DNA of 60,568 nt, taken from the IMG/VR virus record IMGVR_UViG_3300030060_006589, positions 1 through 60,568 of that record. One strand, written 5' to 3'. This DNA is from a virus. Shown one piece after another: positions 39,383 through 51,400 of this stretch (positions are counted from its first letter, which is position 1; each line of letters starts with the position of its first letter). The notes under the pieces were generated by a model. It saw nothing but the letters and a program-made list of their open reading frames with translations, was not told the origin of the DNA and searched no databases. The position numbers and the translations under genes are program-made.

Positions 39383-39667
39383 CTATTTCTTTTTTTTGTT
39401 AACTCTACATTTCCATTTTCTAAGTGCTAAAGCTTTTCTTGTTGGTTTCCCTTTTTTATCTTTCATGGGACCTTTCATTCCGCTCATTCTAGCACAAAAA
39501 GACTTACGTCTCTTAGCATCTTTACTTCCCCTCTTAACTTTACCAGTAACAGGAGCCGCTAATTTACTTCCAGGGTTTTCTCTTTTGTAAGAGTCTCTAC
39601 CCTTTTTATTTAATCCTCCAGTAGGATTCTTACCCTCCTTTCTTTTCCATGCAGCTGACTTCGCCAT
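39383..39667 (-). CDS. DUF6321-like basic protein (94 aa)
   Basis: The protein begins MAKSAAWKRKEGKNPTGGLN and continues KKGRDSYKRENPGSKLAAPV. The later part reads RRKSFCARMSGMKGPMKDKK and GKPTRKALALRKWKC. As recalled, this 'W.RKEGKNP.GGLN..GR.SY' family is DUF6321, common in marine and Bacteroidota phages. It is very basic. The function is not known. It may be a nucleic-acid-binding virion protein. Confidence 0.7.
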   Translation of the reverse strand: MAKSAAWKRKEGKNPTGGLNKKGRDSYKRENPGSKLAAPVTGKVKRGSKDAKRRKSFCARMSGMKGPMKDKKGKPTRKALALRKWKCRVNKKKK

Positions 39668-39668
39668 A

Positions 39669-39965
39669 TTATTTTCCTACCTTTTTCATAGCTATACTAT
39701 GAGCCTCATCAAATGTCTTTCCACTTTGCATAAGCTCAATCATCATTTTCATATGTTCATCACTGTGATGCTCTTTATGGTTTTCTAGTTTTTTCTTTTG
39801 ACTATCTGTCAACTCTCTTTTTTTCTTATTGAGCTTCATTCCCTTTTCACCTTTAGGGAATCCCCTTTTCATATCATCGTAAGCTTCTGGACTTATTGTA
39901 GAATCTTTTTTAGATCTACTCGTTCCAGCTTTTTTTCTCCTATTTATGTTAGCATACAAACTCAT
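39669..39965 (-). CDS. Small charged phage protein (98 aa)
   Basis: The protein begins MSLYANINRRKKAGTSRSKK, contains KLENHKEHHSDEHMKMMIEL and ends in MKKVGK. The 'SLYANIN.R.KAGTSRSK' opening and the 'HSDEHM..M...M..G.....AH..AM..VGK' end recur in marine phage hypotheticals as recalled. It is basic at the start and histidine-rich in the middle. It overlaps the holin-like gene stop by four bases. The function is unknown. Confidence 0.6.
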   Translation of the reverse strand: MSLYANINRRKKAGTSRSKKDSTISPEAYDDMKRGFPKGEKGMKLNKKKRELTDSQKKKLENHKEHHSDEHMKMMIELMQSGKTFDEAHSIAMKKVGK

Positions 39966-40174
39966 TTCTTAGCAAATTTTTCTACGCCACTGATCCCAAA
40001 ACAACCCAATACACACCAGACGAAGCTGTCGTATACGAATTTATTTATGACAAGATCTTTTCCAACCCAGCCAGTAACTAGATCAGCGACCATTATTATA
40101 CACATTATTATAAAAGCTATAAAACCAACTATAGCCTTCTCATTCCAATCATTATTGTTTTTGAATATGTTCAT
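39962..40174 (-). CDS. Small two-TM holin-like protein (70 aa)
   Basis: The protein has two hydrophobic segments (FIAFIIMCIIMVADLVTGW at about 18-36 and YDSFVWCVLGCFGISGVEKF at about 48-67) separated by GKDLVINKFV. It is the size and shape of class II holins. The 'WNEKAIVGFIAFIIMC' opening resembles small holin-like proteins of Bacteroidota phages as recalled. It starts on the stop of the upstream gene (shared base 40174). It would be the late holin. Confidence 0.6.
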   Translation of the reverse strand: MNIFKNNNDWNEKAIVGFIAFIIMCIIMVADLVTGWVGKDLVINKFVYDSFVWCVLGCFGISGVEKFAKK

Positions 40175-40737
40175 TATTCCATAAATTTAGGTCGACCCGC
40201 TTCTCCCTCGGCACCTGTCATTATTTCTCCCTTCCTTCCTTTTTCCTGCATTTCCCTGCTATACATTTCTTTCAGCATCGCTTCAAACTGATTAGGATAT
40301 TGTCTCGCAAAATTATCCATACTTTCCATGTACATTATCAACTCTCTTTGTTTTTGATCTGCTCCTTGCTCTGCTGCCTCTTCCATTCTGTTTTCTTTAG
40401 CCATCTCTTCATCATCTGTCTCCTTCAATCTTGACTCTCCTATTGGCATTTCTGATCCCACCTGAGGAATTGTTTTCTTTTTTAATGGTACTCCTCCGTC
40501 TTCATACTGCTGTGCCCCTGAGTAGCTTCTAGATCTAAAAACTGGAGATGCAGGTGGTGCACCTTCAAATTGAAATCTTTCACCTCCTCCTCCACCAGAA
40601 CCAGAACCAGAACTAGAACCAGAATCATCATCACTACCAAATAAAAGATCATCTATGAAACCAATTACTCCACCACCATTATATGTAGCAGGCTTTTTAT
40701 TAAGACCTCCGCCCATGTATTTTTTATTTATTTTCAT
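40174..40737 (-). CDS. Gly-rich virion-like protein with DGG motif (187 aa)
   Basis: The protein starts MKINKKYMGGGLNKKPATYN with a basic leader, then GGGVIGFIDDLL, a GSSSGSGSGGGGG linker at about 40-50 and QQYEDGGVPLKKK. The rest is an acidic charged helix. The leader plus 'Y-D/N-G-G' motifs match those in the internal virion proteins elsewhere in the window. It overlaps its upstream gene by four bases. It may be a minor virion protein. No family is recognised. Confidence 0.5.
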   Translation of the reverse strand: MKINKKYMGGGLNKKPATYNGGGVIGFIDDLLFGSDDDSGSSSGSGSGGGGGERFQFEGAPPASPVFRSRSYSGAQQYEDGGVPLKKKTIPQVGSEMPIGESRLKETDDEEMAKENRMEEAAEQGADQKQRELIMYMESMDNFARQYPNQFEAMLKEMYSREMQEKGRKGEIMTGAEGEAGRPKFME

Positions 40738-41402
40738 TTTATAAAGTATTTAATTTTACCATTTTCTATATATATATCTTCAGGCTTTCTAATAACTTGA
40801 CCTTGCAGATTGTATAATAATCCAGATCCTTTTGATTTGTCTAACACCTCTTCAATGCCTGAATTGCAAGGTAGACCACTATCACAATCTATATACTCAG
40901 TTATAAACTCTGTCTCTACTATCGTATCTGTAACATATATCTCAACATATTCTATAACATCTATAAACATAGTATCTAAAACATCTGCATACACAGTATC
41001 TGTTACATATATGTATTCTGTCTCTATTACCGTTTCTATTACTGTCTCTACTATCGTATCAGTCTCATATATATATTCATACTCAATTACAGGTATTTCT
41101 ACATATACTGTATCACAATCTTCTGATGGAGGTGGTCCACACTCTTCAGGAGAAGTAGGCTCTGTGTCTTGCTCATCGCTTCCATCAGCACAATCTTCCC
41201 ACCCATCGTTAAGATAAAAAAGTCCACCCTCTCCATTAGGAACACATCCATTAGGAGAATATTGAGTCCAGTTTGCTGGATCGTCTCCACAGAAAAAACC
41301 ATTTTGCTCTACACAATCTAAACACAGTTGTTGAAAGTCATAACCTTGAGAAAAGGAAAATGAGCTTATAAACGTAACAAATAAAAATATCAACCTATTC
41401 AT
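40734..41402 (-). CDS. Exported surface protein candidate with LDLa-like Cys module and type IX-like tail
   Basis: The 222-residue protein has a signal peptide (MNRLIFLFVTFISSFSFSQG, cleavage near SFS/Q) and a Cys-rich module with GWEDCADGSDEQD, the 'C.DGSDE' signature of LDL-receptor class A calcium sites. Next comes a Thr/Val/Glu/Tyr stalk with repeated 'V(T/E)DT(I/V)(V/Y)' units. The tail reads LLYNLQGQVIRKPED and YIENGKIKYFIK. That ending parallels the type A type IX secretion tail of Bacteroidota ('vYnl.GQ....p...YI.nGK...'). It would thus reach the host surface. The tail is a recalled pattern and no experiment is implied. Confidence 0.6.
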   Translation of the reverse strand: MNRLIFLFVTFISSFSFSQGYDFQQLCLDCVEQNGFFCGDDPANWTQYSPNGCVPNGEGGLFYLNDGWEDCADGSDEQDTEPTSPEECGPPPSEDCDTVYVEIPVIEYEYIYETDTIVETVIETVIETEYIYVTDTVYADVLDTMFIDVIEYVEIYVTDTIVETEFITEYIDCDSGLPCNSGIEEVLDKSKGSGLLYNLQGQVIRKPEDIYIENGKIKYFIK

Positions 41403-41404
41403 AA

Positions 41405-42478
41405 TTAAAATATTAAATAATTAAAACCAAACTTCACTTCATATACTGGCTTCATCCAGTAACGCATGTGAGTTCCCTCTACAAACATTCCTAAGTGCTT
41501 AGTTACTCTAGATCCAAACACTAAACCAGCATCCCACTCTAAATTATCCCAATCTTCAACTCCATACTCAAAAGAATATTCATCTAAACCGTAATGAAAA
41601 GGCATGCAATTAGCCCAAACATGTAACCATAACTTATCTGTATACTTATAATATGCTAATCCTATAACAGCACTTAATTCTTTTTGAAGTCCAAGATTTT
41701 CTAATTCTCTTTCATTGTATGTTGCAACTGCATCTCCGAAGTAGTGGTTGAAGAACTCATCATTTGAGGTAGCTACTAAAACGGAGTCTCCACCACTAAC
41801 ATCGTACCAATTCTGGTTCACGTAAAAACCTTGAACCCATTGTTCTGGAGCATACCCAAAGTCTTGAGCCAGTTGTTGAAAACTAGACTCGCCAGGCACC
41901 CAGAAGTCTTCTATAGGGGTAACACCATATACTGGATGTAAACGAAAGACTCCACCTAATGTAAAGTCCCAATTACCTTTATTTATTCTAAACCTAGTAT
42001 CAAACGATGCATATCGTAAGTTAACTCTCTGATTGTCAGTGAATTGAGCTTTTGTAACGCAACTATTACCTAAGTATCTTAACCATAGTTTTTGATCAAC
42101 AAATTTCTCACCTCTATTTCTTATAAAAGAAAAGTTAAGTAAATATTCCCATCCTACAGCGTTACCTAAAGTAACATTGTCAGCTACAGCTTTTTCAGTT
42201 CCGTAATACCAAGTCTTCACTTTATACTCATAATCAAATCTAGCAATTTTTCTGAGTCCTACGGTTAAATTATAATCATAAGGGTGAACAGTAGTAACAT
42301 CTTCATAACCTTTATCTTGAGCTGTGTAGTCTCCCCTTTCAGTAAAAGAGGTATTCATAGTCATTGAAGTGTAGAAAGTTGAGTATTTAAAAAAGTCTCC
42401 CTGACCGAAAGCGGTAGAAACACAAAATACTACAATCATCATTATTATGTATAATATTTTACTTATATCTTTTTTCAT
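41405..42478 (-). CDS. Outer-membrane beta-barrel-like protein with signal peptide
   Basis: The 357-residue protein has a signal peptide (MKKDISKILYIIMMIVVFCV, cleavage near AFG/Q), followed by aromatic-rich alternating strands. Examples are YNLTVGLRKIARFDYEYKVK, VNLRYASFDTRFRINKGNWD and DAGLVFGSRVTKHLGMFVEG. It ends VKFGFNYLIF, with a C-terminal Phe and alternating hydrophobic residues, as outer-membrane barrels do. This suggests an 8-16 stranded barrel in the host outer membrane. It is two bases upstream of the secreted surface gene, forming an exported pair. It could mask receptors, block superinfection or aid release. Confidence 0.65.
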   Translation of the reverse strand: MKKDISKILYIIMMIVVFCVSTAFGQGDFFKYSTFYTSMTMNTSFTERGDYTAQDKGYEDVTTVHPYDYNLTVGLRKIARFDYEYKVKTWYYGTEKAVADNVTLGNAVGWEYLLNFSFIRNRGEKFVDQKLWLRYLGNSCVTKAQFTDNQRVNLRYASFDTRFRINKGNWDFTLGGVFRLHPVYGVTPIEDFWVPGESSFQQLAQDFGYAPEQWVQGFYVNQNWYDVSGGDSVLVATSNDEFFNHYFGDAVATYNERELENLGLQKELSAVIGLAYYKYTDKLWLHVWANCMPFHYGLDEYSFEYGVEDWDNLEWDAGLVFGSRVTKHLGMFVEGTHMRYWMKPVYEVKFGFNYLIF

Positions 42479-42499
42479 TATGTAAATATAGTTATTTTT

Positions 42500-45400
42500 T
42501 TAATTATTACCTCTAATACGTTTTAATTTTTCTTCATCAGCTGCTGACCACATTCTCATCATATACAGAACTTCTGGGTTTTCCATTATATTTTCTATAT
42601 ATTCAGGATCTTCTTTTTCATATCTTTTTCCATTACTATCTCTACCTTCCAATGTGTGTCTCAAGTCTGTCTGCTGCTGTTCATTTAATCCTGTTTTACC
42701 ATTTTTTAACATCCACATCATATAAGCTGCTGTCATTGGGTTTCCTTGTTTATAATCTGTAATAGCTTGCTGCACATCAGAACTAGCTGTTGAGTAATTC
42801 CAATTCATAATAACCATTCTATTTATTCTCTTTTTTATTTCTCCCCTATTCCACATCAGGTCATCTATTACCTCATCTTCTCCAAGTCTACCACGCAGCT
42901 CCTCCTCTACCTTATTTATTATTTCGTTTGATCTAGAAAGGAACATTTCCGCAGGGTCAAGATATCCATCCCCATCTAAATCTGAAAGACGCATAGTTTT
43001 ACCCTCAGAATCTATCCATTCATTTGTGTCAGGATCTTGTCTTACATTCATTTCTTTCATAACAGCATCATAAGAAAGTTTTAAATTGGCTTGGAACCTC
43101 TCTTCTGTTTTTCTTACATGATCCGCTTCAGATTGTAGTTTTGACTTTTTGTTTCTAAGAAGGTCAATGTCCCCAACATATCTTTTTGTTGCTGGACCTA
43201 AAAAGTCATTCATAAATAAATTCATTTGATTACCATACTTCTCCTTTTCAGTGTCACTTAATCCTCCTTGACTAGCCACATACATATGGTTAATAGCGGC
43301 ATACCAGGGGTTTCTATCCATATTAGTAAATAAAGATCCTAAAGCTGACTTTGTAGTTGTAACTGGAATACCACCCTCAGCTAATCCTATTTTGTCAAAC
43401 CCTTTAGAAATATCTTTTAAAATTCTATCTTCATATGAATCAGACAACCCTCTGTATTGATTGTAACCATTTTCTGCTTCAAATTTATCTGACCAAACAG
43501 GTTTATTGTAGAAAGCATCATAGTTCCATAAAACTTTTGCAGTTGCATTTAAAAGAGGATTTGAAGCCATTAAATCTCTAGGATTACCAGCACCAGTAGG
43601 TATAGCTTTCTGTAGTATTCTACCGTAAGAATTTTTATCCTCACCTCTACCCCAAGGAGTATATGAGAAAACATCTTTTCCTAAATTTCTAAAATCTGAC
43701 CCCGTTACATGTTTAAACATCATGTCTTCAGTTATAGCTCTAAACACATTCATTCTAGCATCACTAGGTATTTTAAAGTATCTAGGAGTTATAATTTTAT
43801 TGTCAGATAACTGTTCTTTTATTTCAGCTATTCTAGCATCTCTTTCTGGACCTACCTCCATGCTTTTAGCTATTCTAAGTTGATCTTGTAAAGCTGTTTC
43901 TTTTTCTTGACTAATTATATCTGTAACCTTACCAGGTAGTATTACGCAGTGGTAATTCTCTAAGTCATAATCATTTATATGATTAATAAAATATCTTCTA
44001 TTTTCGTATAACTTTTGTCTTATTTCCTTTTCTGACTCAGTATCACCATTAGCTATAGCTTGATTTAAATTCTCTTGTAATCTCTCTTCTTCATCTTCAT
44101 CTAATATATCAAAATACTGTAAGTTATAAGCCATAAGACCAGCTCCAAATGTAAGAGCCCATTGTGCTGTATCCCAAGCAAATTGAGCGGGGTTTTCAGA
44201 AACATATCTAACACTCTTGTCTAACACCTGTGACGCAGCATTAAGATAAGCAAAACCCATAGCGTCAACAGCCTTGATAGCAGTTCCTCCATTATTAAAG
44301 TTAGCGTAATCAACAGCGTTAGCTACAGCTCTTTTCTTGATAGCTATAAGATCTTCTCCTGTAGGCTCTTGACCATCATTCTTATCTTTGTATTCTTGTA
44401 CATATTTTTTAGTCCATCTTTTGTAATTAGCTAATCTACCTGTCATCTCAGATGTTGAGTTTGGAGCAGAAATAAATCTTTTAAATATATCCCAACCACT
44501 CTTAGTGTTAGGATTTACATAAGGAGCCTCATCTCCATACAAACTATTCACCTGTTCTCTTGCAGCTTGTTGTCTAGCGTCAAACTCAGGGAGTTTATTT
44601 GCGGGATCTGCCATTATTTCTCTAACTCTCTTTTCTAATTGAACCTCATCAATAGCTGTATCTTCTACATAATCCATCAAACCGTATCTCGTCATAAACT
44701 CTAAAGATCCTCCAAGCATCTTATACTCTTGACTAAGTGGACCGTTTGTTGCTGCATCTATCATAACAGACAGCCAGTCTTTTCCTGCTACCGCAAATTT
44801 TGTAGCTAAAGTTGATCCATACCACTTACCATTATAAGTGTCTGTAAATATAACTTGTTGAGCGAAGTCGTAGAAAATATTAGCAATAAAAAATGCAGGA
44901 GCACCAACACCAGTAGCAAACACCTTAAGTATACTTCCAGCACGCCTAAGAGGACTAAGAGCTTTTCTTGCCCACCCAGATGTAGGAATCCCGTCTCTAG
45001 GATTAGCAAATAAGCTTTTATAAGCAGCATTTTTCATAGCAAATCTTATATTCTTTCCATTCTCACTGTAGCTCATTTCAATGTGACCATCTGCAACTTG
45101 CTCACCATCTTTTAATATGTAGCCAATATCTTCACCTTTAAGCTTTAGTCCATTTATATATTCAAAACCCTGACTAGCTATAGCAGATATCATATTGTAT
45201 ATACCTTTTCTAACTTCATTTTCAGCTCTTAATTTAGCTCCTATAGCTAATGTATTCTGAAGAAGCTTAACAGGATCCATATATAAAACTTGATCACTAC
45301 CCTGCTTTAAGGTTTTTATAGGAGACTGCATATGATCTCCCTTCTCAGATCTTCCTGACCTTCTTTGACTAATTATATCTCTCTCAGCGAATATTACATG

Positions 45401-48400
45401 GTCAACAAATTTTCTAGGATTATATTTTAAATTTTTAAGCTCATTATAAGTTGCTTCATCTATAAGACCAGCTTCAAAGTTTCTTTTTAACTCATTACGA
45501 TACTCTTCAAAAAGTTTGTCAGTAGTTTCTCTTATTATATTAAATCTATCGCCCTGTTCTTCCTTCATTGAGTCTATCATACCTTGTGCAAGCTCTTTGT
45601 TCATCATCATGTAACCTTCACCTTTAGGGTTTTTAGTTTCAGGATGTTTTAGTCTCCAAGGGAACTTTTTCTTCTTAGTAGTTGGGTCTAGCACTGGTTT
45701 AATTCCAGGTTTCATTCTTTCACTAATGTCTTTACCATCCTTATCTTTAGTTAAATATTCTAAATAATAACCTGAACCATCCTCATTTTTCTTAATATTA
45801 ATATTAGAGTTGTCTTTATATATGTTATCTAATTCACTCTCAGCTTGTTTTATTGCTTCTTTTATAGCAGATTTCTGATCTTTTTTAGCTTTACCAAGTT
45901 TTTTAGATAAAGAATTTAAGTTTTTAATAATAGCATCAGCTGCTGACTTTTGAGCATCATATAAATTATCAATCTCTATTATTCTCTCTAATGTAGATAG
46001 TTGACCCACTAGTTTTATTTGAGCTGAAGATAAAGTTCCCCATATTCTTTTATTAGCCTGGTCTATAAATTCTTTAGCTGTTCCTGGAACTGTTAACCAT
46101 AAAGTTATAGAAGCGAGAGCGTTAGAAGCTGTCTCTCCAAGGTTTAAATCCTTGCCAATGTTTCTGATAGATCTTTTTATTCTATACTTACTATCTACTG
46201 TAAGCTCTTTTAAAGCAACAAACTTATCATCTAAAGTTTTTCTAAAGTTCTTTAGTCTTCCAAAGAAATTATCTTTACCTCTTGAGAATGCCGCATCCTG
46301 ATCTTTCTGTAAATTAGATAGAGCTTCAGCATAATCTTGTAGAGTCCAATCCTTAGTGTCAACTTCTGAGTTTGAAGAATCTTCTATTTGATCCTGTTCT
46401 TCTCTAGTTTTTTCTAAGTGTTCATCTAGTTCATCTAATTTAGATGCTTCTTCTTCTGTCAGCTCAGTTTCTCCAGCCATATTGGATTGTTTAGGATTGA
46501 ATAACCCTTCTTGAGTTGATAAAAAGTCTCTAAATAATTCTCTTATCTCAGCTTCTTGATTGGGGACAAATTTATCTCCCTCAGCCTGAGCTTTCTTTAA
46601 GTAATCTATAGCTGCATCTATAGCTGTAGCAACACTAGAAGTGGCTCTAAGAGTAAGAGAAGCTGTTTTTAAGGCAGCCCTAATAATAGGTACAGACATA
46701 AATGGATCTGCATAAGCATTACCACCTAAGTCTTTATATATCTGATCTAGTTTATCTGCAAAGTCTGTTAAGATTTGAAAACGCTGAACGCTTCTGCTAG
46801 AATACTCATCTCCTGTTCTGAGATCTGAGATGTCCTGGGCGTTGTCCCCGCTATTAATAGCTCTTTGCCTTCTGGCAAGCTCTCTATTGATGTCTGTGTC
46901 AAACGACTTTTCTTGTCTTGTAGTTGTTTCGTATTCCCCATTTGTAAAAACTTTTGTATTAATATAACCAAATTCTACGGTATTAAAAATATCATCACCG
47001 TATTTTTCTTGTATTTCTCTTATTGCTTTATTTACTCCTTCAGTCCATTTAGAACCAAGGTTATCTATATTTTCCATCGTTAAACCCTCACCCATTGGCT
47101 CCATAAGATACTCAGGAACAAATTGCATTGACATGCCTACAACCTCTGCTTGTTGATTATAGTTAAGAGTTAAACCCTCCACGCCATTAGGACCAAAATG
47201 CTCATTAGCAAACTCTCTAGCTTCAGTAAGAGTCATAGGCTCAGAAAATTCTATTCTTCTAAAAGGTCTAGCATTAGGATCTTGCTCTGTTGTAACCTTA
47301 GATATAAATACAGATTCTTGCTCATTATTGATAGCTGTAGTTAACAACTCATCAACTAAAGGAGATATATCTGTTCCAGCATCAACTAGCATTTCTAAGT
47401 TTATAGTATCTTCTGTTTGATTCATATATATACCTTCTGACTGATATGGTCTACCCATAGCACCTAACTGCTTAACTATAGCGTCTAAGTTCTGAAGTGC
47501 TTGATCCATTCTAATAGACCCTTGCATAGTTTCAGCTATGACAGCAGCAATTTCTTCATCGGTAGCATTTCTTTCTAAAGCCTTTTGAACAGCTCTAGCC
47601 GCAGCACTATATATTCTGTTTTTCTGTTCTGGACTTGTATTCCCTATAAATGTACTAGCACCTATCATAACTCTATCTGTTATGTCAGCAGACCTAACAG
47701 CATTTTCCATAGTTGACTGCTCTTTAGCTCTCACATCCCCAGTAAATCCAGACTCGTTATATATTTGTTTTTCTATAAACCACATAGAAGCCTGTAGATC
47801 GTCAGGGTTTAAGTTTAACTTCTTAGCAGCTATAGCGTATACACTTTGTGCAAAAGCAAAATCTTTATTACCTACTGTTGTTTCTTGAGACTGTCTTCTT
47901 CTAAATGGTACAAACCCTCCTTGAGAATATAATATTCTTCTCATATTTCTAGCAGCCCAAACATCAATAGTAGCACTTCTATCTCTTAAAGATAAGTTAT
48001 TGTAAAACTGTCCTGTTTTATTAGCTGGATTATTAGATAACCAATTACCATATAAAACCCTAACAATACCTGAAGTAACTACTGGAAGACCGAATGATTT
48101 CCCGTTTTTCTTTTTTATAGCAGCTACAACATCTTGATCAGAAGAAGCCTGTCTTATAAGTTCTTTAGCTTTAAATAAAGCTTTTTTGCCTGTACCAAAA
48201 ACACCTTGATCATACTGAGCCATTATATCTTTAACTTTTGCATCGTACACTTCTAAAGACTCGTCAAACTTACCCTCTGAGTAAGATCTTAAAACTTCAG
48301 TAGACTTTCTAAAGATAACCTGAGGCGGTGCCTGTGGAGATGTAACACCTAGCAACTCAAAGAATATTGGTGCATTTCCACCAAACTTCTGTTGTATTAA

Positions 48401-51400
48401 GTCTTTTGTTTTACTGTACCACCCTGTAGCCTTTTCTAAATCTATTTTAGAACTATTAACGTTAAAGTCTTGAATAAGTAAATTTGAAGCTAATTCTATC
48501 TTTTGTTGCTCTGACATACCCGCAAATATAGGTGCTGCTCCAAAATTAAAAGAAAGAGTTTTTATTACAGGTTTGCCATTCTTCAACACCACAAAACCTC
48601 CATCAAATAATATTTGCATAGGATCTGACAAGCTAGGGTCGTTTTTCATGTCAACATTATTATGCTGATCTATTTTTCTCTGTAAGTTATCTATTTGTTT
48701 AAGTTCATTTTTAGTATAATTACCTCTAACAACTTTAGGGTTAACTCTTTGTTTAGCTATTTTATATATCTCTTTAGCTTCTATCTCATTATACTGATCT
48801 GGATACCTTTCTTGTAAAGCTTCAAAGAATTTAGCTCCAGTCACTTTATTAGTTATGGCTTCCTCAGCAAACTTAACAACCCCATCATTATTAAATAAGA
48901 ATCTTTTTTTAAGAGACTCTATACTTTCATCTTTTACTTCATCTAATCCCTTTATAGACTCAACAGCATTATTGAAAGCTACAGAAATAGCCTGTCCCGC
49001 TTTTAAGCTTGCTTTTAGGGTTTTTAAGAAGGTTTCCCACGCCACTGGTCCTAGACCCATGGTGATATCCATATATAGGTTTTTGCCTTTATTTCGGTTT
49101 ATTCTATCTAATTCTGAGTCAATACCTCTAATTGTTCTATCTACAAGAGTCTCTGTGTTTTCTGCTGATTTTATATTTGGATCAAGATCAGATTCATGTG
49201 GGTTTGTAGATGCGTTTATTAAGTCTATTACACCAGCTAAATCTTCTGTTATCTGATCGGTAGAAGCCATTAGATCCATAACTGGAAGACCCTGCATAGA
49301 TACTTTTAAAGTTTTTATAGCTTCCTTTTTTGTTCTTCCTAATAATGTGCCAGAAGTTGATTCAACCCATTCTTGTTTTCCGTATTTCTTAGATAAAGAA
49401 AAAGGTCTTCCATTTACAGTTCCTTCGTATAATTTAGTAGATCTATTGTATTTAAATGGAGTGTCTTGAACAATTTCAGCTCCCGCTTCTGTATCTACCT
49501 CTGCTTTTGCTGGTTGTTGGAATACAAACTCATCAGGAAGTAATCCTATTTTTTGATCTGCAAAAGGTCTATCTTGAGGTCTTACATAATCAGGATCCCC
49601 CTTCTGAGGAATACTACCGTCCTCTCTTCTTAAACTTTGATTAAAATTAACCCATGAGTTTTGACCTCTAGTTTCTGTTGTCATAGCTCTCCTAGCGTCA
49701 TGACTAAACATTCTAGAATGATTAAGCCAAGCATTTTCTTCCCCCTTAACACCAAAACCATTACCTAATTCTGTATGACCAAAAAAGTCGTGAACAGCTC
49801 TAAATAAATCGTTAACTAATAAAGGTTCTCCATTAACATCAGTAAATTCAGTTCCTTGTAATAAAGGGTTTTCTTCTCTCATTTGATCTGATATCTGCTC
49901 CTGACCAAACCCAGCCTCTGTTCCAAATATATATAAATGCTTATTATCTCTAACATCCTTTATCATTTCATCGCTATTAGCATACGGTTCTCCTTTACCC
50001 TTATACACTTCTATAGTATACCCAGCATTAATAAGAGACTGATACTGCATAGTTGTTTCATTAGCTAGAGCTGTGTAAGCTTTTTTAACTTTTGGATCGT
50101 TAGGATTATTTTCCATAGACTCATAAGCGTCAGCTATATTTTTAGAATTTTGCTCATTAATCTCAGTAACTGGCTGAGGATCAGAATGCTGTATACCTAG
50201 TTGAGGGGAATTAGTATTTATATAGTTTCTTGTTATTGAAGAAGTTTCTGGATTAGGATCATTAAACAATCTATTACCAGGATTTACAGAGCTTGTATTA
50301 CCAGCAGAACTTCTTACTGACTCATCTTCAAATAAAGTTAACTGTCTACCACCAGAAGCTGGCATAGGACTTGTTATTCTTGAAATTAAATCACTTAACT
50401 CTTGATCATTATTAATAGATAAATTTACTTTACCAGATTTTATATCTTCCACCACAGAAGGGTTACTCAACATGCTTAATACTTCATTTTTAGATATAGA
50501 TGTTCCAAAGTCTGCATCAGCCCCACTAATAACATATAAAGGTTTTTTGTCACGTTCATCATCTTTAACTGTAGGCAAACCTCCAGGACCTTCTCCAATA
50601 TTAAAAGCAGGACCTCCAGGAGTATCTCCTCCGTCATCATCACCGCCATCTAAAGCACTTAAGTGATCTGGAGTTTCACTTACCATGTTATCCCAATCTT
50701 CATCCCCCCATAATCTTAATTGTTCTCCTTGAGGCGACTTTTTGTAATCATCCATAACACCTAAGAAGTCTTGAACTAATTTAGTATCTTCAGGATTTAA
50801 ACTACCTGAGTCTAACATATCTTGAAAGTTCTGCTCTATACTGTTAGCTGTCAATAATGTAAAACCACTAGATAACCCTACACAAATAATAGCTGTAGTC
50901 ATTAACTTATTTATTCTCTCGTCTTTTGATTGACCAACAGTCTGCATTAAAGCTTCCTCCCAGTTAAAACCCATATTAGTTAAGTTCTCAACAAACTCAC
51001 CTGAATACTCAGCTAATAACTCAGCACCACCACCCGCAAGTATTCTTGGAGGTAGAGTAGTGATTTTAACTCCTGGTTTACCAAAGTTTCTATATAATGT
51101 TAATAACCCTCTAGTTACAGGAGTTCTTTTAAATAAAGAGTTTACAATTTGTTCTGTTGCTCCCTCAGCAGCACCCATTCTCCATGTAGCCTGATCACCT
51201 GATGTCATCTCAAAAGCTACAGCTCCACGAACTACATTCTCACTAAAATTCCACCAAAATTTACCTACATCTGTAGTCTTAGCAGCAACCATAACATTCT
51301 TAATCATAGGCACCTTGGTAAGAGTTTTTAACCCAGCACCAGCTATAGGCATAGTAGCAATCATCTCAATCATAATAGGAAGTGTAGTACCCACACCTTG

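Noticed and set aside
39798-40184. Plus-strand 128-codon frame across several late genes
   Set aside because: It spans three coupled minus-strand genes, is Ser/Phe/Thr-rich as antisense frames in AT-rich DNA are, and has no promoter.
40810-41217. Plus-strand 135-codon frame opposite the surface protein gene
   Set aside because: It is the antisense of the repeated Thr/Val/Glu/Tyr stalk, which yields a Ser/Val/Thr/Tyr low-complexity frame; the minus-strand frame has signal peptide and operon context.
48855-49256. Plus-strand 133-codon frame within the giant gene
   Set aside because: It lies wholly antisense to a conserved part of the giant protein, with no leader or neighbours of its own.
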